Shown: piece by piece, positions 49,016 through 57,607 of the stretch | Numbering within the stretch: position 1 is the first letter of the stretch | Layout: the number at the start of each line of letters is the position of its first letter | DNA from: Marinobacter guineae | GTDB taxonomy: Bacteria > Pseudomonadota > Gammaproteobacteria > Pseudomonadales > Oleiphilaceae | Reading direction: 5' to 3' | Assembly: GCF_002744735.1 (NCBI RefSeq) | Contig: NZ_KZ319340.1 | Coordinates: forward strand, 777,030-841,029 | DNA length: 64,000 nucleotides | Program-made: the position numbers and the translations under genes | The notes under the pieces: model-generated | The model's database searches: none | What the model saw: only the letters and a program-made list of their open reading frames with translations | What the model was told of the DNA's origin: nothing

Positions 49016-51781
49016 ATGTCTGCCTCTGCCCTGGCTGAACCCCAGCCTGCCTCACAGTCTCAAACCGCATCCCTACAGGTCATCAAACGCAACGGCACCC
49101 TCGTTGGTTTTGATCCGTCCAAGATCAGTGTTGCCGTCACCAAGGCTTTCCTCGCCGTGGAAGGCGACAAGGCCGCCGGGTCCGCCCGCATCAACGATGC
49201 TGTGCACCGGATCACCGAACAGGTGGTCCAGGCCATCAGCCGTCGCCTGAAAGCTGGCGGCAAGGTCCATATCGAAGACATCCAGGACCAGGTGGAACTG
49301 GCCCTGATGCGGGCAGAGGAACAGAAAGTTGCTCGCGCGTACGTGCTGTACCGGGAAGAACATGCCCGAGAGAGGGCCTTGAACGCGCCCGTGGAAGCCC
49401 ATCCACACCTGACGGTGAAAAAAGCCAACGGTGACATCGCGCCCCTGGATCTGGGCCTGATGAAGCTTCAGGTGGAACAGGCGGCGACCGGGCTTGAAGG
49501 TATCGACTGTGATTCCCTGGTGGATGACGCCCTGACCAACCTTTATGACGGCATCGCCGAGGACGACGTACTTTCCGCCCTGGTGATGACCGCCCGCGGC
49601 CGCATTGAACGGGAGCCTGACTACAGCGCCGTCACTGCCCGCCTGCTGCTGGAGCAGCTGCGTCTGGAGAACGTGGATGCTCTGGGCCTGCCCCGGGAGC
49701 TGCCGCTGGCGGAGGTTTATCCGCAGGCGCTGGCAAAATTCATCCACGCCGGTATCCGCTACGAGTTGCTGGATGAAGCCCTGGCCGCCTTCGATCTGGA
49801 GCGCCTGGGGGCCGCCATCAAGTCCGAACAGGATCTGCAGTTTGGTTTCCTGGGCCTGCAAACCCTGTACGACCGCTACTTCCTGCACTGGAACGGCGTG
49901 CGCCTGGAGCTGCCGCAAGTGTTCTTCATGCGCGTCGCCATGGGCCTGGCCCTTCGGGAAGATGACCCGAATGCGAGGGCGATCGAATTCTACAACCTGC
50001 TGTCCAGTTTTGATTACATGGCCAGCACACCCACGCTGTTCAACAGCGGTACCCGTCATTCCCAGCTGTCGTCCTGCTACCTGACGACGGTCGGCGACGA
50101 CCTGGAGAACATCTACGGTGCCATCCGCGACAACGCCATGCTTTCGAAATGGGCCGGTGGCCTGGGCAACGACTGGACCCCGGTGCGGGCGCTCGGATCC
50201 CACATCAAGGGCACCAACGGCCAGAGCCAGGGCGTGGTGCCATTCCTGAAGGTGGTCAACGACACCGCCGTGGCGGTGAATCAGGGCGGTAAACGCAAGG
50301 GCGCGGTTTGCGCCTATCTGGAAAGCTGGCACCTGGACATCGAGGAATTCCTGGAACTGCGCAAGAACACCGGCGACGAACGCCGCCGCACCCACGACAT
50401 GAACACCGCCAACTGGGTGCCGGATCTGCTGATCGAACGCATGCGCGAAGACAAAGACTGGACCCTGCTCTCCCCAAGCGACGCGCCGGACTTGCACGAT
50501 CTCTACGGTAATGCCTTCCGGGAACGCTACGAGCATTACGAAGCGCTGGCGGCGCAGGGCAGGATCAAACTGTTCAAGAAGATTCCCGCCAAGCAGCTCT
50601 GGCGTAAAATGCTCACCGTGCTGTTCGAGACCGGCCACCCCTGGATCACCTTCAAGGATGCCTGCAACCTGCGCTCTCCCCAGCAGCACCGGGGCGTGGT
50701 GCACAGCTCCAACCTGTGTACCGAGATCACCCTGAACACCAGCGCCGATGAAATCGCCGTGTGTAACCTGGGTTCGGTGAACCTGGCCGCCCACATTCAC
50801 AACGGCGAACTGGATGTGCAGCGCCTGGAACGCACAGTAAACACCGCCGTGCGCATGCTCGATAACGTCATCGACATCAACTACTACGCCGTGCCCCAAG
50901 CCAGAAACTCCAACCTCAAACATCGCCCGGTGGGTCTTGGCCTGATGGGCTTCCAGGACGCGCTGTACCAGCTGGGCCTGCCGTATTCCAGTCCGGAAGC
51001 GGTGGAGTTTGCCGATGTCGCCATGGAACAACTCAGTTACTTTGCCATCCGCGCCTCCGCCACGCTGGCGGGTGAGCGCGGTGCCTATGAAACCTATGAA
51101 GGCTCCCTGTGGCATCAGGGCATCCTGCCCATCGATTCCATCAGCCTGCTGAAAGAAAATCGCAGGGACGGTGATCTGGCCCTGAACACCAACGCCCGGC
51201 TGGACTGGACACCGGTGCGGGAACTTATCGCGAAAAACGGCATGCGCAACAGCAACGTGATGGCCATCGCCCCCACCGCCACCATCTCCAACATCGTGGG
51301 TGTGTCCCAGTCCATCGAGCCGGCGTACCAGAACCTGTTCGTGAAATCGAACCTCTCCGGCGAGTTCACGGTGGTGAACCCCTCACTGGTCCGCGACCTC
51401 AAGGCCGAAGGCCTTTGGGATAACGTGATGGTCAACGACCTCAAGTACTTCGACGGCAGTGTGCAGCAGATTGACCGCATTCCGAATGAGCTGAAAGCCC
51501 GCTACGCCACCGCCTTCGAGATCGATGCGAGATGGCTGGTGGAGGCTGCCGCCCGACGCCAGAAATGGCTCGACCAGGCCCAGAGCCTCAACCTGTACAT
51601 GGCCGAGCCCAGCGGCAAGAAACTGGATGCCCTGTACCAACTGGCCTGGGAGCGTGGCCTGAAAACCACTTATTACCTGCGCTCCCTGGGTGCCACCGGC
51701 GCCGAAAAAACCGCACCCGTATCCGCGCCACAGCCGCAGGTTTGCAGCATCGATAATCCGGACTGCGAGGCCTGTCAGTAA
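49016..51781 (+). CDS. nrdA: Class Ia ribonucleotide reductase, large subunit, two ATP cones
   Basis: Reduces ribonucleotides to deoxyribonucleotides with NrdB. I start at MSASALAEPQPASQSQ, with CAGGAGA 6-8 bases ahead; the frame is open 32 codons further into the leader hairpin. Of 921 residues, about 20-115 form one ATP cone (LQVIKRNGTLVGFDPSKISV) and 120-225 a second one (LTVKKANGDIAPLDLGLMKL), as in pseudomonads. The active site NLCTEITLNTSADEIAVCNLG holds N, C and E, with redox cysteines in SQLSSCYL and VCNLG and a C-terminal CEAC pair. Complete. Confidence 0.96.
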   Translation: MSASALAEPQPASQSQTASLQVIKRNGTLVGFDPSKISVAVTKAFLAVEGDKAAGSARINDAVHRITEQVVQAISRRLKAGGKVHIEDIQDQVELALMRAEEQKVARAYVLYREEHARERALNAPVEAHPHLTVKKANGDIAPLDLGLMKLQVEQAATGLEGIDCDSLVDDALTNLYDGIAEDDVLSALVMTARGRIEREPDYSAVTARLLLEQLRLENVDALGLPRELPLAEVYPQALAKFIHAGIRYELLDEALAAFDLERLGAAIKSEQDLQFGFLGLQTLYDRYFLHWNGVRLELPQVFFMRVAMGLALREDDPNARAIEFYNLLSSFDYMASTPTLFNSGTRHSQLSSCYLTTVGDDLENIYGAIRDNAMLSKWAGGLGNDWTPVRALGSHIKGTNGQSQGVVPFLKVVNDTAVAVNQGGKRKGAVCAYLESWHLDIEEFLELRKNTGDERRRTHDMNTANWVPDLLIERMREDKDWTLLSPSDAPDLHDLYGNAFRERYEHYEALAAQGRIKLFKKIPAKQLWRKMLTVLFETGHPWITFKDACNLRSPQQHRGVVHSSNLCTEITLNTSADEIAVCNLGSVNLAAHIHNGELDVQRLERTVNTAVRMLDNVIDINYYAVPQARNSNLKHRPVGLGLMGFQDALYQLGLPYSSPEAVEFADVAMEQLSYFAIRASATLAGERGAYETYEGSLWHQGILPIDSISLLKENRRDGDLALNTNARLDWTPVRELIAKNGMRNSNVMAIAPTATISNIVGVSQSIEPAYQNLFVKSNLSGEFTVVNPSLVRDLKAEGLWDNVMVNDLKYFDGSVQQIDRIPNELKARYATAFEIDARWLVEAAARRQKWLDQAQSLNLYMAEPSGKKLDALYQLAWERGLKTTYYLRSLGATGAEKTAPVSAPQPQVCSIDNPDCEACQ

Positions 51782-51793
51782 CTGACTTTTTTA

Positions 51794-51851
51794 GCCACGG
51801 ACACTCACGGACCCACACGGACGAAAAAACATCTTTGTCTTTGTCCGTGGC
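51794..51851. repeat. Palindromic intergenic repeat between nrdA and nrdB
   Basis: GCCACGGACA (51794-51803) and TGTCCGTGGC (51842-51851) are exact inverted repeats. The left part has CACGGAC three times at 10-base steps. Elements of this shape (CCACGGACnnnCACGGAC with a matching arm) are scattered in many bacterial genomes as extragenic palindromes. As RNA it may protect or attenuate between the two genes. Confidence 0.75.
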
Positions 51852-51875
51852 AAATCAAATTAAAAGGAGCGAACA

Positions 51876-52934
51876 ATGCTGAACTGGGACGACGAACCAA
51901 AAACCGAAACCAAGGCCGTCAATCCAGACGCCCCGGCCCCCGTCAACGTAGACGACAAACGCGTCGTCAACGGCGAAACCGATATCAACCAGCTGGCACC
52001 CTTCAAGTACCCCTGGGCCTGGGAGTACTTCATGAACGCCAACAAGAACCACTGGACGCCACTCGATGTGAACATGGCCCAGGACGTATCCGATTACCAC
52101 CACCGGCTCACAGCGCCGGAAAAGCACGTTTATGAAAACGTACTGGCCTACCTCACCACCTCCGACATCCTCGCCATGCGCAACATCGGGCTGGCGGTGA
52201 TGGAGAAGATGAGCGCGCCGGAGTTGCAGATCTACCAGGCCCGGCAGGTGTATGAAGAAGCCATGCACACCTGGGCCTACCAGCACTGCATCGAAACCCT
52301 GAACCTGGACCAGAGCGAGATCTACAACCGCTATCGGGTGGTGCCTGCGATCAACGGCAAGATCAAGATCGCCAACCGCCGATTGGACGCCGCCATGCGC
52401 CCGGACATGAACCTGCGCAACAGGGACGACCTGCAGGAATTCATCATGTCCTACCTGTTCTTCGCGGCGGTATTCGAAGGCACCTGGTTCTACAACGGCT
52501 TCAGCCCCATCTTCGCTCTGCAACGCCGGGGCCTGATGCGTGGCACCGGCGAACAGCTCCAGTACATTCTCCGGGACGAAGCCATGCACTTTTCCTTCGG
52601 CTTGAAGGTGGTGAATCAGATCGTGGAGGAGGAAAACATCCGCTTTGACCCGAACGCCGTGCGCGAGATGTGGGACGAATCCGAAGCCGCAGAAAGTGCC
52701 TATGCCAACTACATCCTGCGGGATCCGATCCTTGGCTACTCCGCGGAGTACCACACGGAACAGTTTCGCTTTGTGGCCAATCGCAGAGCCAGAACCGTGG
52801 GTCTGGAAGAGCCGTTCCCCGGCGCGAAGAACGTCTCACCGTGGCTGGATGAGCAGGCGACCCTGCGCAAGGAGAAGAACTTCTTTGAAACGCGGGTGAT
52901 TGAATATCAGACCGGGGCGCAGTTGGAATGGTAG
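51876..52934 (+). CDS. nrdB: Class Ia ribonucleotide reductase, small subunit
   Basis: Holds the di-iron tyrosyl radical that starts catalysis in NrdA. The 352-residue protein has the metal-ligand pairs in QVYEEAMHTWAYQHCIETL (E, H and the radical Tyr four residues after the His) and ILRDEAMHFSFGLKVV, plus the glutamate of AAVFEGTWFYNGF. Start follows AAAAGGAG. Sits 94 bases behind nrdA across the palindromic repeat. Confidence 0.95.
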   Translation: MLNWDDEPKTETKAVNPDAPAPVNVDDKRVVNGETDINQLAPFKYPWAWEYFMNANKNHWTPLDVNMAQDVSDYHHRLTAPEKHVYENVLAYLTTSDILAMRNIGLAVMEKMSAPELQIYQARQVYEEAMHTWAYQHCIETLNLDQSEIYNRYRVVPAINGKIKIANRRLDAAMRPDMNLRNRDDLQEFIMSYLFFAAVFEGTWFYNGFSPIFALQRRGLMRGTGEQLQYILRDEAMHFSFGLKVVNQIVEEENIRFDPNAVREMWDESEAAESAYANYILRDPILGYSAEYHTEQFRFVANRRARTVGLEEPFPGAKNVSPWLDEQATLRKEKNFFETRVIEYQTGAQLEW

Positions 52935-52971
52935 AGTCAGTGGTCCGGAGTTCAGCGACAGGAGCGTGCTA

Positions 52972-53901
52972 TTGGCCTCAGCCCAAAATATGAAACAACT
53001 TCTCGAAAATAAACCGTTTATATTGATGGAAGCCGCAATCGTTGAGCAGCTGCGGCGCTCTGGAGAGGTACGTCTTCATGACACGCTGGTAAATGCGCCG
53101 TTGATATATGACCCTGCTGCCAGAGAAATCATGAGCGCCATCTACCTGGAGTACATGAGGCTGGCGCAGAGTAAACGTTTACCAATTCTCGTTTGCACAC
53201 CTACCTGGCGAGCCAACCGGGACAGGGTGTATGAATCCGATGTCAGCAATACCGTCAATTTGGACGCGGTTTCATTCATGCGAGAACTTCGCGACTCACA
53301 AGGTTATTGCGATGCGTCTGTGAAGATTGGCGGAATGATCGGATGCAAGAACGATTGCTATCAGCCCGATGAAGGGTTGTCCGCTCTGGAGGCCCAGCAT
53401 TTTCACACATGGCAAATCCAACAGCTGACCAGCGGAGGCGTGAATTTCCTGATTGCTGAAACGCTGCCGAATGTTCAGGAAGCGCTCGGTATAGCAAAAG
53501 CCATGGAGGTGACAGGTGTTCCGTACATTATCAGTTTCGTCATCTCCAGAGATGGCCGAGTACTGGATGGCTCGAGTCTGGAGGCCGCAATTGACCTTAT
53601 TGATTCCGGTACCAGCCGGCCGCCTCTTGGCTATATGGTTAATTGTGCCCATCCGTCCTTCCTGTGCCCGGAACATCAGCCGGGCGACATTTTCAATCGA
53701 TTGGTCGGCTACCAGGCCAATGCTTCATCACTTGATCACTGTGATCTGGAAAAGGCTGATGAATTACAGGCCGACGATGTAATTGAGTGGGGGCAGCTGA
53801 TGTTAACCCTCAACAACCTCTATGGATTGAAGATATTCGGGGGGTGTTGTGGAACCAGTGTCGAGCATCTGCAATACCTGATAGAAAATATGAAAAGCTG
53901 A
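52972..53901 (+). CDS. Homocysteine S-methyltransferase family protein (MmuM/BHMT-like)
   Basis: A zinc methyltransferase that would make methionine from homocysteine and a methyl donor (S-methylmethionine, SAM or betaine). The zinc ligands are in GYMVNCAHPSFL and IFGGCCGTSVEHL. The TTG at 52972 has a perfect AGGAG 7 bases ahead and gives 309 residues; the ATG at 52990 (MKQLLENKPFILMEAAIVEQL) has no clear site. The N-terminal domain signature normally reads DGA.G.EL; here it is MEAAIVEQL, so the family is divergent. The bet operon 2.5 kb downstream makes betaine, so a betaine donor is conceivable. Confidence 0.8.
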   Translation: MASAQNMKQLLENKPFILMEAAIVEQLRRSGEVRLHDTLVNAPLIYDPAAREIMSAIYLEYMRLAQSKRLPILVCTPTWRANRDRVYESDVSNTVNLDAVSFMRELRDSQGYCDASVKIGGMIGCKNDCYQPDEGLSALEAQHFHTWQIQQLTSGGVNFLIAETLPNVQEALGIAKAMEVTGVPYIISFVISRDGRVLDGSSLEAAIDLIDSGTSRPPLGYMVNCAHPSFLCPEHQPGDIFNRLVGYQANASSLDHCDLEKADELQADDVIEWGQLMLTLNNLYGLKIFGGCCGTSVEHLQYLIENMKS

Positions 53902-53989
53902 CAAACCCGCCAACTCTGGATTTCGCCATTTCCGGTGGGTTTGAGGCTCTATTAGGCTTTCCAATTTATGGGGGATGGTTAAACCAATT

Positions 53990-54277
53990 ATGAATGTGGA
54001 TAAAGCAAAAAAGCGTATCGAAAAGCAGGTCAAGAAAGGCTTTAATGGCTATCCCCTGATTTCGCTGGAGTACTTTGGCAAGACGGCTGAGTCTGCAACG
54101 GACGTCGTTATTTCATTCACTCTCGAAGAGAACGCCGAACCACAGAAGCAAAAGTTTGTGAGTGAAAGCGATGCTCGAGAGGACGAGACAATCCAATCGA
54201 CGCTGGTGAAGATTATTGAGCGATCGGATGCCAAAACCGTTGCTGAAATCGAGGGTGTTTCCATCCTCGAACAGTAG
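53990..54277 (+). CDS. Small conserved hypothetical protein
   Basis: 95 residues from MNVDKAKKRIEKQVKKGFNG; an ATG five codons upstream (53975) is possible but lies directly on GGGGGA. The protein is charged, with a helical lysine-rich start, then GYPLISLEYFGKTAESATDVVISF and a short helical C-terminus. No signal or membrane segment. I know similar uncharacterised proteins in marine gammaproteobacteria but no function. Not clearly in an operon with its neighbours. Confidence 0.6.
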   Translation: MNVDKAKKRIEKQVKKGFNGYPLISLEYFGKTAESATDVVISFTLEENAEPQKQKFVSESDAREDETIQSTLVKIIERSDAKTVAEIEGVSILEQ

Positions 54278-54450
54278 TGGCCCCAGAGGTTGGAAATCTC
54301 CAGTCAAAAGGTCTAGTTTTATACACAGGGAGGGCCAGATGATGAGTCAGAACCCTGTCCAGTCGAGAGGCTTGCCGACCGTAGGTGCCTGATCGACCTG
54401 GCTACCGGGTGCGGTTGAAATCCAGCAACCTTTCAGGGAAGGGGGCAGCC

Positions 54451-55026
54451 ATGGCACGGGACACAGACGATGAACGATCCCGGCCTCCCGAGGACTGCCA
54501 CAGGGCGATCCGAGTGCGAACGCTGTCCCTTTGGCTGGTACTGGTGCTGGTAAACACAACCTTGGCGAGTGCTGAATCCCGGAAGCAACCTCAGGGCGGG
54601 CTTCAGGAGCTCGCCGGTGAGCTGAGCGGATGGATAGCCCTTCATACCAGCTACCTGGAACCGGCACCGCCGGAAATTCTGCTGGAAACCCAGGCTGGTC
54701 TGCAGGAGCTGTGTTTTCCGGGCTTTACCCATGATCTTCTACCGCGTATTCGAGGTGCCTACGACGCCCGATCGAATACCATTTATCTGAATACCGACTT
54801 CGACACCGACAGCGTCCTCGATCTCAGTTATCTTCTGCATGAGTTGGTGCATCATTTTCAGACGCAAAATCTTTCGCTCCCCAGCAGGCGCCAGAAGCCG
54901 GTAATGGAGGCCGAGGCGCTTCGAATGCAGCTGCTTTGGCTTGTGGAAAACGACGTGACCGATGCCATGACGAAACTGGGCGTCGACGAAAGAACGCTCC
55001 GCATGCTGGAGGCCTCGCCGAGATAA
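54451..55026 (+). CDS. Exported protein with HExxH metalloprotease-like motif (DUF6647-like)
   Basis: 191 residues starting at an ATG with GGAAGGGGG about 6 bases ahead. A membrane or signal segment lies at about residues 25-42 (LSLWLVLVLVNTTLASAES). The core has RIRGAYDARSNTIYLN followed by LSYLLHELVHHFQ, a HExxH zinc motif, then EAEALRMQLLWL, a distant glutamate-bearing helix like that of zinc peptidases. It could be a small periplasmic metallopeptidase; activity is not shown. The long N-terminal segment before the hydrophobic stretch is unusual for a signal peptide. Confidence 0.65.
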   Translation: MARDTDDERSRPPEDCHRAIRVRTLSLWLVLVLVNTTLASAESRKQPQGGLQELAGELSGWIALHTSYLEPAPPEILLETQAGLQELCFPGFTHDLLPRIRGAYDARSNTIYLNTDFDTDSVLDLSYLLHELVHHFQTQNLSLPSRRQKPVMEAEALRMQLLWLVENDVTDAMTKLGVDERTLRMLEASPR

Positions 55027-55120
55027 TGTCGCATCGGGGCCCGGACCATAGAGTCAACAGGCAGAATCCGGCGTCTTCTGTTAAGTTTAGGGAAGCACAT
55101 CCGATCCCAGGGAGACTGCC

Positions 55121-55333
55121 ATGTTTGTTGCCGAGAAAGCCACCGGGCACCTGATTGAGGTGCTGGACACCAATGCCCTGTTTGATCCTCATATGACGGC
55201 GGTGCAGGGTAGCCTCCACTATGGTGAGGAAGCCCAGGATCCGGAACCGTATCCCAAGTCCGAGTTGGTATTCCCCTCCGGCGAGCCGTTGCCTGTGTGC
55301 TGGACGGACCCTGATTACCGCCGCCGGCGTTAA
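55121..55333 (+). CDS. Small conserved hypothetical protein
   Basis: 70 residues, MFVAEKATGHLIEVLDTNALFD at the N-terminus and ELVFPSGEPLPVCWTDPDY at the C-terminus. Similar proteins occur in pseudomonads, sometimes labelled acetyltransferase without support; it is too short for that fold. GGGAGACTGCC precedes the start. Function unknown. Confidence 0.65.
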   Translation: MFVAEKATGHLIEVLDTNALFDPHMTAVQGSLHYGEEAQDPEPYPKSELVFPSGEPLPVCWTDPDYRRRR

Positions 55334-55401
55334 GTCCCGGAAATTTCCGCTTCTTTTTTGATCGAATTTGAAACCGCCGTAATGTTTCTGTACGCTTTAT
55401 G

Positions 55402-55421
55402 TTAATTGAACGTTCAATTAA
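55402..55421. promoter_or_regulatory. BetI-type operator
   Basis: TTAATTGAACGTTCAATTAA is a perfect 20-bp palindrome 33 bases before betI. BetI repressors of other gammaproteobacteria bind ATTGAACGTTCAAT-like sites ahead of their own operon and release them with choline. Confidence 0.85.
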
Positions 55422-55453
55422 TAAAACGTGAACCGGAAAACAGCGAAGCCACC

Positions 55454-56047
55454 ATGCCGATTGTTGGAGTAAAAGACACACGCAAACAGCAGTTGATCGA
55501 AGCCACCATGGCCTCCATCGCTGAGCTGGGAATGCAGAACACCACCATTGTGAGCATCAGCAAGCGGGCGGGGATGTCCTCGGGCATCATCAGCCATTAC
55601 TTCGGTGGCAAGCAGGGGTTGATTGAAGCGGCGTTGCGTTACCTGCTGGATCAGTTGGGTAAGGAATTGCGGGAGCGCATGGCGAGGACCGACCGCTCTC
55701 CCGAGCAGCGGCTGAACTGCATCATCGAATCCAACTTTTCCGAGTTTCAGCGCTCGGCGTTGGCGGCGAAAACCTGGCTGAGCTTCTGGGCTCGTTCGAT
55801 GCATGAGCCCGGGCTGAAGCGTTTGCAGCAGATCAACAATGCCAGGCTGTACAGCAATCTGCGTTATTCCTTTGCCCAAGCACTCCCGCCCAAGGCGGCG
55901 ACAGCCGCCGCCCGGCAAATGGCGGCAATGATTGATGGTTTCTGGCTGCGCAGCGCGCTGAGCCTGGATCCGGCGGAGAGCTTTGAGGCCGGCGAGCGGC
56001 TTTGCAAGAAATTTGTCCACGAGACACTGGCTCAGGCGACAACCTGA
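55454..56047 (+). CDS. betI: Choline-responsive repressor BetI (TetR family)
   Basis: 197 residues from MPIVGVKDTRKQQLIEATMA, the BetI N-terminus; the frame reads upstream through the operator and is not coding there. The HTH is TTIVSISKRAGMSSGIISHYFGGKQGLIEAAL. The C-terminal choline-binding domain contains WLSFWARSMHEPGLKRLQQIN, well conserved in BetI. It should repress betIBA and perhaps the transporter gene in the absence of choline. Confidence 0.95.
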   Translation: MPIVGVKDTRKQQLIEATMASIAELGMQNTTIVSISKRAGMSSGIISHYFGGKQGLIEAALRYLLDQLGKELRERMARTDRSPEQRLNCIIESNFSEFQRSALAAKTWLSFWARSMHEPGLKRLQQINNARLYSNLRYSFAQALPPKAATAAARQMAAMIDGFWLRSALSLDPAESFEAGERLCKKFVHETLAQATT

Positions 56048-56110
56048 GCATTATCAGATTGAAACGGCCTACAAGGCCTGAAGACACCGAACCGAGGTTA
56101 CCTACTGATT

Positions 56111-57580
56111 ATGTCTGAATATCTTCCTGTTGTTCAAAATTTTGTGCATGGGCGTTTCCTGGCCAACCGCACCGGTGAAACTTTCCCGGTGATCAATCCC
56201 GCCACTGGCCAGGCCATTTACGAAGTGGAAGTGGCCGATGAGTCTGTGCAGCAGGCTGCCATTGAAAGTGCCCGTGCGGGGTTCGCGGAATGGTCGGCAA
56301 TGACCGCCATCGCCCGCAGCCGGATTCTTCTGCGGGCGGTGGCGCTCCTGAGAGAGAGGAATGATGAGCTGGCCGCGGTGGAAGTGCGGGACACCGGCAA
56401 ACCCTGGCAGGAAGCGGAAGCGGTGGATGTGGTTACCGGTGCCGACACTCTCGAGTTCTTTGCCGGCCTGGCGCCGTCCATTGAAGGCAATCAGCAGGAT
56501 CTGGGCGGCGATTTCTACTACACCCGCCGGGAGCCGCTGGGCATTTGTGCGGGCATCGGCGCCTGGAACTACCCGTTGCAGATCAGCTGTTGGAAGTCCG
56601 CTCCGGCGCTGGCCTGCGGTAACGCAATGATCTTCAAACCCTCGGAAGAGACCCCGATGGGGGCCGTGAAGCTGGCGGAGATCTTTGTTGAGGCCGGTGT
56701 GCCGGCGGGCGTATTCAACGTGGTGCAGGGCGCGGCGGAAGTTGGCCAGTGGCTTACCCATCACCCGGAGATTGCCAAAGTATCGTTCACCGGTGAGGTG
56801 GCCACCGGCAAGAAGGTGATGGCTGCTGCGGCTTCCACACTCAAAGACGTCACCATGGAGCTGGGCGGCAAGTCTCCGCTGATCATCTTTGACGATGCCG
56901 ACCTGGAGAACGCGATCTCCGCCGCTATGGTGGGCAACTTTTATACCCAGGGCGAGATCTGCACCAACGGCACCCGGGTGTTTGTTCACGAGGATCTCTA
57001 CCCGCGCTTTATGGAGCGCATGCTGGAGCGCACCCGCAAGAACATCAAACCGGGCGATCCGATGGATACGAACACCAACTTCGGTGCCCTGATCTCCGAA
57101 AAACACCGGGATCTGGTGCTGGATTATATCGCCAAGGGGCTTTCTGAAGGTGCCACCCTGAGCCATGGCGGCCGGGCTTTTGAGCCTGAGGATTCCAAAG
57201 GGGGCTATTTCGTGGAGCCCACCATCTTCACCGATTGCACCGATGACATGACCATCGTGAAGGAAGAGATCTTCGGCCCGGTGATGTCCGTGCTCACGTT
57301 CTCCAATGAAGACGAGGTGATTGCCCGGGCCAACAATACCGATACCGGTCTGGCCGCTGGCGTGTTTACCAATGATATCCGCCGGGCCCACCGGGTGATT
57401 CATCAGATCCAGGCAGGCATTTGCTGGATCAACAGCTACGGCGCCTCCCCGGCGGAAATGCCAGTTGGCGGCTACAAGCTCTCCGGCATCGGCCGCGAAA
57501 ACGGGCGCGAGACAATTGCTCACTATACCCAGATCAAGTCCGTTTACATCGGAATGCAGGATCTGGACGCCCCGTTTTAA
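56111..57580 (+). CDS. betB: Betaine aldehyde dehydrogenase
   Basis: Second step of choline to glycine betaine. The 489-residue aldehyde dehydrogenase shows the NAD-binding [18 protein letters not shown] block, [18 protein letters not shown] with the catalytic glutamate and [12 protein letters not shown] with the nucleophilic cysteine. It lies between betI and betA, the normal bet order, with a 27-base gap to betA. Confidence 0.97.
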   Translation: MSEYLPVVQNFVHGRFLANRTGETFPVINPATGQAIYEVEVADESVQQAAIESARAGFAEWSAMTAIARSRILLRAVALLRERNDELAAVEVRDTGKPWQEAEAVDVVTGADTLEFFAGLAPSIEGNQQDLGGDFYYTRREPLGICAGIGAWNYPLQISCWKSAPALACGNAMIFKPSEETPMGAVKLAEIFVEAGVPAGVFNVVQGAAEVGQWLTHHPEIAKVSFTGEVATGKKVMAAAASTLKDVTMELGGKSPLIIFDDADLENAISAAMVGNFYTQGEICTNGTRVFVHEDLYPRFMERMLERTRKNIKPGDPMDTNTNFGALISEKHRDLVLDYIAKGLSEGATLSHGGRAFEPEDSKGGYFVEPTIFTDCTDDMTIVKEEIFGPVMSVLTFSNEDEVIARANNTDTGLAAGVFTNDIRRAHRVIHQIQAGICWINSYGASPAEMPVGGYKLSGIGRENGRETIAHYTQIKSVYIGMQDLDAPF

Positions 57581-57607
57581 TTCCGCAGGCCGCACAGGAG
57601 AACGCGT

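Noticed and set aside
53903..53942. Terminator after the homocysteine methyltransferase gene
   Set aside because: AAACCCGCC/GGTGGGTTT pairs over 9 bp but has a 22-base loop and no T-run.
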